Shown here: positions 5,931 to 11,216 of the stretch, piece by piece | Position numbering within the stretch: the first letter of the stretch is position 1 | Layout of the letters: each line of letters opens with the position of its first letter | Assembly (NCBI GenBank): GCA_964507235.1 | Contig: CAZDPE010000079.1 | Span: 1 to 11,216, forward strand | Reading direction: 5' to 3' | Length of the DNA: 11,216 nt | Source of the DNA: Suilimivivens sp964507235 | GTDB lineage: Bacteria > Bacillota > Clostridia > Lachnospirales > Lachnospiraceae | Notes under the pieces: model-generated | What the model saw: the letters and a program-made list of their open reading frames with translations, nothing else | Database searches by the model: none | Told to the model about the DNA's origin: nothing | Translations under genes and position numbers: made by a program

Positions 5931-8824
5931 CTGGGAACCTCCACCATAATATAAGCTTCCACAATATCAAGCTCCTGCATCTGGTCAAAGCCTTCAAATA
6001 CAAGACCGCATTCAAATCCGGCTTTTACTTCCTTCACATCATCTTTAAATCTCTTTAAGGATTTAAGTTCACCTTCGTAAATCTGTTCGCCCTCTCTGGT
6101 AATGCGGACCTTACAATCTCTTTGGAAGGTACCGTCAAGCACATAGGATCCTGCAATATTTCCGACTGCCGATGCCTTAAATAGCTGTCTGACTTCTGCA
6201 TGACCGATTACCTTTTCCTCATAAACAGGATCAAGCATTCCTTTCATTGCCGCCTCAATATCTTCTATGGCCTGATAAATAACCCTGTAAAGCCTGATAT
6301 CAACGCCTTCTCTCTCCGCAATGGTCTTCGCCATGGCATCGGGACGGACATTGAAACCGATAATTATGGCAGCGGATGCGGATGCCAGAGATACATCTGA
6401 CTCATTGATGGCGCCTACGCCGCCATGAATGCACTTAACAACAACCTCTTCATTTGAAAGCTTCATAAGACTCTGTTTAACGGCTTCCACACTGCCCTGA
6501 ACATCAGCCTTCACGATAATATTCAGTTCTTTCAGATTACCTGCCTGAATCTGGGTAAACAAATCATCCAGCGACATCTTGGCCTTTGTTTCTTCCAGCA
6601 TCTTTTCCTTGTTCTGAGCCAGATAGGTTTCCGCATAGGATTTTGCCACTTTATCGCTTTCATGGGCAATAAATACTTCACCTGCACTGGGCACATCGGA
6701 AAGTCCCAGAATTTCAACAGGAGTGGACGGAAGAGCTTCCCTTACCCGTCTTCCCTTATCATCAATCATGGCTCTTACCTTACCATGACTGGCTCCCGCA
6801 GAAATAAAATCTCCCACATGAAGCGTACCCTTTTGAACCAATACGGTTGCTACAGGGCCGCGGCCTTTATCCAGTTCGGCTTCAATTACAAGTCCTCTGG
6901 CACGTCTGTCCGGATTAGCCTTTAATTCCAGAATTTCCGCTGTAAGCAAAATTGTTTCAAGCAGATTTTCAATACCCTCTCCCGATTTTGCGGATACGGG
7001 AACAAATTCTGTTGTTCCGCCCCAGTCCACGGGAATCAGTTCATACTCTGTCATTTCCTGCTTTACTCTGTCTATATTGGCGCCGGGCTTATCAATCTTG
7101 TTCACTGCAACAATAATTTCAATTCCGGCAGCCTTCGCATGGTTGATTGCTTCCACCGTCTGCGGCATAACGCCGTCGTCGGCAGCAACTACCAATATTG
7201 CAATATCAGTGGAATTGGCACCGCGCATACGCATAGCCGTAAACGCTTCATGACCCGGAGTATCCAGAAACGTGATGCTTTGACCGTTAATATTTACAGT
7301 ATACGCACCTATGTGCTGTGTAATACCACCTGCTTCTTTATCTGTTACATTTGTCTTACGAATCGCATCCAGAAGTGAAGTTTTACCATGGTCAACATGA
7401 CCCATAACGCAGATTACAGGCGGCCTTGCTTCCAGCTTTTCATCTGCTTCTTCTTCCTCTTTTAACAGTTCTTCAATAACGTCAACCTTAACTTCCTTTT
7501 CACAGATAATCTCATAATCAATAGCAATGTTTTCCGCATCTTCAAAAGATATTTCTGAGTTAACAGTAACAATCTGCCCCTGCAGGAACAGCTTTTTAAT
7601 AATTGCAGAAGGCTGCATCTTCATCTTATCTGCCAGTTCCTTAATGGTCAGAGATTCCGGAATGGTAATTACCTTAATCTGCTCTTTAACAACAGTTTCA
7701 GCTTTCTTTTCAGGCTTAATAAACTTGCCAGCCTTATTATTTCTGCCCTTTACTGCTACATCATCTTCTTCATAGATGAAGTCTTTCCTGGATTTTTTAT
7801 CACGTTCCTGATTATTTCTGCGCTTTTCTTCATCTCTATGCTTCTCAACTTCCTTAACCGGCGCGTCGGGAATGAAATTCTTATTCGGCTTTTCAGCCTT
7901 TCGGAATCGATTGTCCTGCCCGCCATTTCCTCTTTCAGCGCGGCCGCCACCGTTGCCAGATTTGTTATTACCCTGATTAGCGCCATTACCCCTGAAATCG
8001 TTCCTGCCATTTTGATTATTTGAACGATTACCAAAAGAACCTCCCCTGGAGTCGTTTCTCTGAGACCTTTGTTCCTGATTGTTATTAGCATTTCCATAAG
8101 TTCTCTCATTTTTCTGATATCTCACCTCTTTTGCAGGTGCCTTCGGTGCATTATTTTCTGCGGCAGGCTGCGTGTTCACGGGCTGCTGCTTAGGCTGATT
8201 TTCCGCTGTATTTGCCGTTACCGCCGCCGCTGTTTCCTTTTTTGCCGCTGCATTTTTCATTGCCGCTCTCTCATTTCCCATCCTTTTCGCATTCTGCTTA
8301 AAATCAGGCTTCATGGTATCCGGCATGGAAGGTGCAGTCAGCGGTTTAATGATTTTATGGGGCATTTCCTGGCTTCGGCCCTGTCCCTGACGGTTTACCT
8401 GCCCCTGCTGCTTATGCTGCCCCTGATTCTGCCTTCTGTCATTGTTCCCGGAACGGTTTCCTGATGTGAAATTGCTGTTGTGGGGATTGCTGACAAAAAT
8501 AATCTTCTTTTTCTTTTTCGGAGCCTCATCCGCTGCCTGGGAAGGCTTTGCGGCAGCTGCTTCCTTTACTGCTTCACTTTTTGCTGCGGATTCGGTATTA
8601 TTTACAGCCGTATCCGCCTTGGGAGTGCTTTCTTCCACTATATCATTTTCCTCCGTCTTCGTTTTTCCCTGTCCGAATGCCCTTCTGACAAGCGCTACTG
8701 CGTCCTCTTCAAGCGCACTCTGGGCAGCCTTTACTTCAATTCCTTTATCCTGTAAGAAAGCAATAATTTCTTTGCTTTGCTTATTCAGTTCCTTTGCAAG
8801 TTCATGTACTTTCAATTTGGCCAT
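5927..8824 (-). CDS. infB: Translation initiation factor IF-2
   Basis: IF2 is the GTPase that places initiator fMet-tRNA on the 30S subunit and promotes 50S joining. The 965-residue protein starts with an IF2-N domain (1-50, MAKLKVHELAKELNKQSKEI). A long low-complexity linker, about 52-380, is Ala/Lys-rich and then Asn/Gln/Gly/Arg-rich, with a KKKKKIIFVSNPHNSNFTSG segment at 103-122. A second IF2-N domain is at about 383-440. The G domain has GHVDHGKT (475-482), DTPGH (521-525), NKID (575-578) and SAKSG (611-615). Domains II, III and the C-terminal tRNA-binding domain follow and are complete to VEVPR. The ATG has GGAGG at 8836-8832, seven bases upstream. It follows ylxQ by 15 bases. The linker is compositionally unlike the rest and is expected to be disordered; such linkers vary widely between species. 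Confidence 0.98.
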   Translation of the reverse strand: MAKLKVHELAKELNKQSKEIIAFLQDKGIEVKAAQSALEEDAVALVRRAFGQGKTKTEENDIVEESTPKADTAVNNTESAAKSEAVKEAAAAKPSQAADEAPKKKKKIIFVSNPHNSNFTSGNRSGNNDRRQNQGQHKQQGQVNRQGQGRSQEMPHKIIKPLTAPSMPDTMKPDFKQNAKRMGNERAAMKNAAAKKETAAAVTANTAENQPKQQPVNTQPAAENNAPKAPAKEVRYQKNERTYGNANNNQEQRSQRNDSRGGSFGNRSNNQNGRNDFRGNGANQGNNKSGNGGGRAERGNGGQDNRFRKAEKPNKNFIPDAPVKEVEKHRDEEKRRNNQERDKKSRKDFIYEEDDVAVKGRNNKAGKFIKPEKKAETVVKEQIKVITIPESLTIKELADKMKMQPSAIIKKLFLQGQIVTVNSEISFEDAENIAIDYEIICEKEVKVDVIEELLKEEEEADEKLEARPPVICVMGHVDHGKTSLLDAIRKTNVTDKEAGGITQHIGAYTVNINGQSITFLDTPGHEAFTAMRMRGANSTDIAILVVAADDGVMPQTVEAINHAKAAGIEIIVAVNKIDKPGANIDRVKQEMTEYELIPVDWGGTTEFVPVSAKSGEGIENLLETILLTAEILELKANPDRRARGLVIEAELDKGRGPVATVLVQKGTLHVGDFISAGASHGKVRAMIDDKGRRVREALPSTPVEILGLSDVPSAGEVFIAHESDKVAKSYAETYLAQNKEKMLEETKAKMSLDDLFTQIQAGNLKELNIIVKADVQGSVEAVKQSLMKLSNEEVVVKCIHGGVGAINESDVSLASASAAIIIGFNVRPDAMAKTIAEREGVDIRLYRVIYQAIEDIEAAMKGMLDPVYEEKVIGHAEVRQLFKASAVGNIAGSYVLDGTFQRDCKVRITREGEQIYEGELKSLKRFKDDVKEVKAGFECGLVFEGFDQMQELDIVEAYIMVEVPR
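5938..5942 (-). promoter_or_regulatory. Ribosome binding site for rbfA inside the infB 3' end
   Basis: GGAGG lies within the last infB codons (MVEVPR then stop), seven bases before the GTG of rbfA. Ribosomes finishing infB cover this site, which favours re-initiation on the overlapping GTGA. Confidence 0.8.
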
Positions 8825-8839
8825 TCTATTACCTCCGCC

Positions 8840-9145
8840 TTATTTTTGGTTTTCCAAATGTTTGATTATATTTACAGCCATTCCTTCATTCAAAACTGCA
8901 ACAGATGCCCGCATTTCTTTTCCGATTGCCCTTCCAAGCTCTTCCTTGGAAGCATAAAAATAAATCGGTATGCTGCGGTATTCACACATATTTGTGAACA
9001 TCTTTTTTGTATTGTCGGAAGCATCCGTTCCCACAATTACCAGGAATGCCTTTCCTTCTTTTACTGCTTTTTCTGTTGAGAATTCACCACTTGCCAGATT
9101 TCTTCCTCTGGCGCTCAAGCCCAAAAGCGATAATATCTTATCCAT
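8840..9145 (-). CDS. ylxQ: YlxQ, L7Ae/L30e-family ribosomal-protein-like RNA-binding protein
   Basis: This small protein of the L7Ae/L30e/S12e/Gadd45 fold is expected to bind RNA, probably kink-turn-like structures. From the chosen ATG it is 101 residues. It begins DKILSLLGLSARGRNLASGE, the typical family start, and includes KAFLVIVGTDASDNT and IPIYFYASKEELGRAIGKEM, the characteristic strand-helix pattern. A TTG in the same frame at 9187 would add 14 residues lying wholly inside ylxR, with no family support. The ATG at 9145 overlaps the ylxR stop by eight bases (ATGGATAA). Ribosome binding candidates are GAGG ending three bases away and AAGGAG about 13 bases away, neither ideal, so translation is probably coupled to ylxR. 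Exact function is unknown in most bacteria. Confidence 0.92.
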   Translation of the reverse strand: MDKILSLLGLSARGRNLASGEFSTEKAVKEGKAFLVIVGTDASDNTKKMFTNMCEYRSIPIYFYASKEELGRAIGKEMRASVAVLNEGMAVNIIKHLENQK

Positions 9146-9407
9146 TTTCCTCGTCAAACTCCTTCTCCAGGCTGTCATAAACATCATTTGGAATACTCAT
9201 TTTAAAAGACCGTTCCAATCCTTTATTTCTTCTCGCCTTTACAAGACACTCCTTCGCCATGCAAAGATAGGCGCCTCTGCCATTTTTTTTGCCTGTTTTA
9301 TCCAGTACGATTTCTTCCTCCGGCGTCTTTAAAACCCTCATCATTTCTTTTTTGGCTTTCATCTCACCGCATCCGACGCACTGCCTCATAGGAATTTTTT
9401 TTGCCAT
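9138..9407 (-). CDS. rnpM: YlxR / RnpM, DUF448 RNA-binding protein
   Basis: This 89-residue nucleic-acid-binding protein is encoded between nusA and ylxQ as in most Firmicutes. The family signature is clear: MRQCVGCGEMKAKKEMMRV near the N-terminus and GRGAYLC at 43-49, followed by a basic helix. In Bacillus subtilis the homologue has been described as a modulator of RNase P (RnpM). The same role here is inferred from family and position. Four cysteines, 10, 13, 49 and 54, form a CxxC...CxxxxC pattern that could be structural or metal-binding; this is not established. The ATG has AGGAG with GGAG at 9418-9415, seven bases upstream. It begins 15 bases after nusA and its end overlaps ylxQ. Confidence 0.95.
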   Translation of the reverse strand: MAKKIPMRQCVGCGEMKAKKEMMRVLKTPEEEIVLDKTGKKNGRGAYLCMAKECLVKARRNKGLERSFKMSIPNDVYDSLEKEFDEENG

Positions 9408-9422
9408 ACAGATGCTCCTTTC

Positions 9423-10562
9423 CTATTCTAAAGTTTCATCTGCGGATTCCTCATACTCCTCTTCATACTCCCCATCTTCGTATTCATCATATTCATCCAT
9501 ATAATCTTCATAACGGAAGCCGGGTGCATCCTTCGCCTGAGTTTCGCTCTTAATATCAATCTTGTAACCTGTCAGTCTTGCCGCCAGTCTTGCATTCTGT
9601 CCTTCCTTGCCGATTGCCAGCGACAGCTGATAATCAGGAACAACTACCTTTGCGGTTTTCTCATCCGGATCTGCAAAAACTGCAACGATTTTTGCCGGTG
9701 ACAATGCATTCTGAATCAAATTACCAGGATTTTCATCCCAGTTAATAATGTCAATCTTCTCACCGCGCAGTTCCTCTACAATGGAATTAACTCTTGCACC
9801 GTTTACTCCGACGCAGGCTCCCACTGCATCCACGTTGGGATTAGTAGAACGGACAGCCATTTTGGTCCTGCTTCCTGCTTCTCTTGCAATGCTCATGATT
9901 TCAACTGTTCCATCCTTAATTTCAGTAACCTCGGATTCAAATAATCTCTTCACAAGTTCAGGATGGGTACGGCTTACCAGAATCCTCGGTCCTTTAGGTG
10001 TATTCTTTACTTCCAGAATATATACCTTAATTCTTTCAGTAGGCTTAAATACTTCACCCTTTACCTGCTCGCTTTCATTTAAGATACCGTCGGCTTTACC
10101 TAAATTAATACTGATATTTCTTCCCACATAGCGCTGAACAATACCTGTTACGACATCCTTTTCCTTTTCAAAATACTGATTGTAAATAACGCTTCGTTCT
10201 TCTTCTCTGATTTTCTGCAAAATTACGTTCTTGGCATTCTGAGTTGCAATACGTCCGAATTCTTTAGACTTAATCTCCACATGAATTATTTCCCCCAGCT
10301 GCGCGGATGCTTTAATTTTCTGTGCATCCTCTAAAGAAATCTGCAAACAGTCATCTTCTACCTCTTCCACAATTTCCTTTTCCGCATAGCAAAGAAAATC
10401 GCAGGTATTTCTGTCTATTTCTACTTTAATATTATCCGATTTTCCAAAATGATTCTTGCATGCCGTAATCAGAGAATTCTCAATCGCTTCAAAAAGAGTT
10501 TCCTTGCTGATTTCTTTCTCCTTTTCCAAAATTTCAAGTGCTTCCATCAATTCCTTGTTCAT
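9423..10562 (-). CDS. nusA: Transcription termination/antitermination factor NusA
   Basis: NusA binds RNA polymerase near the RNA exit channel and modulates pausing, intrinsic termination and antitermination. The 379-residue protein has the N-terminal polymerase-binding domain (about 1-125), an S1 domain (about 134-200), KH1 with GVNGARV (252-258) and KH2 with IGKEGQNARLAARLTG (317-332). It lacks the acidic-repeat domains of enterobacterial NusA. It ends instead in a 29-residue tail of almost only Asp, Glu and Tyr (351-379), which may be autoinhibitory or mimic nucleic acid; that is inference. The ATG follows AAAGGA at short spacing and GAAAGGGA with its G run 11 bases upstream. It starts 51 bases after rimP. 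Autoregulation through the operon leader hairpin is plausible. Confidence 0.97.
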   Translation of the reverse strand: MNKELMEALEILEKEKEISKETLFEAIENSLITACKNHFGKSDNIKVEIDRNTCDFLCYAEKEIVEEVEDDCLQISLEDAQKIKASAQLGEIIHVEIKSKEFGRIATQNAKNVILQKIREEERSVIYNQYFEKEKDVVTGIVQRYVGRNISINLGKADGILNESEQVKGEVFKPTERIKVYILEVKNTPKGPRILVSRTHPELVKRLFESEVTEIKDGTVEIMSIAREAGSRTKMAVRSTNPNVDAVGACVGVNGARVNSIVEELRGEKIDIINWDENPGNLIQNALSPAKIVAVFADPDEKTAKVVVPDYQLSLAIGKEGQNARLAARLTGYKIDIKSETQAKDAPGFRYEDYMDEYDEYEDGEYEEEYEESADETLE

Positions 10563-10613
10563 TTTTCCTTTATCCCTTTCTGCCCGGATTATCGTTTCAT
10601 GGGCTTTCCTTTC

Positions 10614-11084
10614 TTACAGTATTAATGCCAGCTTAACAGACGCGATATCGCTTCTGTCAAATACCATTTCTTCCTGTTCTTCTCCTGTCAGAATTGTAAT
10701 GGTTTTATCATCAAAGGCCTTTAAAATGCCTTCAAATTCTTTGTTTCCGGAAACGGGCTTATAGGTTTTGATTTCCACTGTTTCCATAAGGCTTTTTTGT
10801 AAATGCTTATCCTTTTTTAATGCTCTTCCCAGTCCCGGACTGCTGACTTCCAAAATATAGGCATCTTCAATAAAATCCGTTCTGTCCATTTCATCTGAAA
10901 GCGCTCTGCTGACTGCTTCACAGTCATTAATTGTAACTCCACCCTCCTTGTCAATGTAGGCGCGCAGATATTGCTCGCTTCCTTCCTTTACATACTCCAC
11001 ATCATAAATTTCCACATGATTCTTTTCTGCAATGGGGAGCAGCAACTCCTCCGTTTTTGCTTCATAGGTTTTCCTTTTTGACAT
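10614..11084 (-). CDS. rimP: Ribosome maturation factor RimP
   Basis: RimP binds the free 30S subunit and assists assembly around S12 and the central pseudoknot. The 156-residue protein has the two-domain layout of the family. The N-terminal alpha/beta domain contains YDVEYVKEGSEQYLRAYIDK and VTINDCEAVSRALSDEMD, followed by the conserved YILEVSSPGLGRALKKDKH block (about 76-94). A C-terminal Sm-like beta barrel covers roughly 95-156 (VEIKTYKPVSGNKEFEGIL onward). The ATG has AAAGGGGTG with its G run at 11095-11092, seven bases upstream. It is the first gene of the operon, as in other Firmicutes where it sits directly before nusA. Promoter and leader hairpin are immediately upstream. Confidence 0.97.
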   Translation of the reverse strand: MSKRKTYEAKTEELLLPIAEKNHVEIYDVEYVKEGSEQYLRAYIDKEGGVTINDCEAVSRALSDEMDRTDFIEDAYILEVSSPGLGRALKKDKHLQKSLMETVEIKTYKPVSGNKEFEGILKAFDDKTITILTGEEQEEMVFDRSDIASVKLALIL

Positions 11085-11107
11085 TTCTTCACCCCTTTTT
11101 AACTCAA

Positions 11108-11135
11108 AAGAGTGGACTTCTGCAAGTCCACTCTT
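11108..11135 (-). promoter_or_regulatory. Leader hairpin of the rimP-nusA operon, candidate attenuator
   Basis: In the direction of rimP, AAGAGTGGACTT (11135-11124) pairs perfectly with AAGTCCACTCTT (11119-11108) across a four-base GCAG loop. The stem is followed by TTTTGAGTT if its last two A-U pairs are left open, an interrupted T tract. It lies between the predicted transcription start (about 11154) and the rimP ribosome binding site, 12 bases before the latter. It could be a weak terminator acting as an attenuator, or an mRNA-stabilising hairpin. If transcription also enters from an upstream gene it may end that transcript. The structure is directly visible; the function is inferred. Confidence 0.65.
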
Positions 11136-11160
11136 CTAGTATCATCTATAAATCTTTATT

Positions 11161-11189
11161 ATTTTAACACCGCGTTATAAAAAAAGCAA
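11161..11189 (-). promoter_or_regulatory. Sigma-A promoter of the rimP-ribF operon
   Basis: On the minus strand TTGCTT (11189-11184) and TAAAAT (11166-11161) are 17 bases apart. TG one base before the -10 makes it an extended -10. Predicted transcription begins near 11154 and gives a leader of about 70 bases holding the hairpin. Bases 11190-11216 hold no gene I can support. Confidence 0.7.
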
Positions 11190-11216
11190 GTCTTTTCTTC
11201 TAATAACTTCCATTCC

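Noticed and set aside
7756..8109. A minus-strand open frame of 117 codons inside infB
   Set aside because: It is an alternative reading of the repetitive IF2 linker, out of frame with the conserved flanking IF2-N and G domains.
6100..8820. Repeat array or CRISPR-like periodicity in the infB linker
   Set aside because: The repetition is at amino-acid composition level only. There are no regularly spaced identical DNA repeats.
8069..8957. Long plus-strand open frames (8069-8464 and 8442-8957) with Phe/Leu/Ser-rich products resembling membrane proteins
   Set aside because: They mirror the low-complexity infB linker and the infB start on the other strand. The apparent hydrophobicity comes from reading Lys/Glu/Asn codons backwards, and they have no credible ribosome binding site.
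11178..11213. Minus-strand ATG at 11213 opening a short frame that ends in the -10/-35 spacer, as a possible leader peptide
   Set aside because: It is about a dozen codons, starts upstream of the promoter, cannot be checked for a ribosome binding site at the window edge, and has no distinctive residue content.
1..11216. Defence island, prophage, integrative element or new multi-gene system
   Set aside because: All substantial genes belong to known housekeeping, wall-hydrolase or chemoreceptor families. No transposase, integrase, attachment site or marked compositional break was seen.

Overview
The window is a chromosomal housekeeping region of a Gram-positive Clostridia, most likely Lachnospiraceae-like. 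This rests on low-to-mid GC content judged by eye, strong GGAGG-type ribosome binding sites, the gene order rimP-nusA-ylxR-ylxQ-infB-rbfA-nrnA-truB-ribF, and a long Asn/Gln/Gly-rich N-terminal linker in IF2. The genus is an inference; no rRNA or tRNA gene is present to support it.

Layout, left to right. (1) Positions 1-188 are an AT-rich upstream region with weak promoter candidates. (2) 189-1460 on the plus strand is a short methyl-accepting chemotaxis protein with almost no extracytoplasmic domain. (3) 1487-1524 is a hairpin terminator with an A tract on one side and a T tract on the other, placed to serve both the chemoreceptor and the convergent gene. (4) 1556-2617 on the minus strand is a secreted cell-wall hydrolase (signal peptide, two SH3b domains, NlpC/P60 peptidase). 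It has a TTG start, a consensus sigma-A promoter and a WalR-like direct repeat in its leader. (5) 2689-11084 on the minus strand is a compact nine-gene operon. In transcription order it holds rimP, nusA, ylxR (rnpM), ylxQ, infB, rbfA, nrnA, truB and ribF. It is preceded by a good promoter (11161-11189) and a leader hairpin (11108-11135) just before the rimP ribosome binding site.

The operon combines ribosome maturation (RimP, RbfA), transcription elongation and termination (NusA), translation initiation (IF2), small RNA-binding proteins (YlxR, YlxQ), nanoRNA turnover (NrnA), tRNA pseudouridylation (TruB) and flavin cofactor synthesis (RibF). Spacing is tight, with two start/stop overlaps (ylxR/ylxQ and infB/rbfA), so translational coupling is likely. 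No terminator is visible after ribF, so some read-through into the hydrolase gene is possible.

I see no CRISPR array, insertion sequence, prophage, defence cluster or evidently new multi-gene system. The points of interest are regulatory: the leader hairpin of the nusA operon as a possible NusA-dependent attenuator, and the WalR-like box downstream of the hydrolase promoter, whose -35 hexamer also contains the ribF stop codon.
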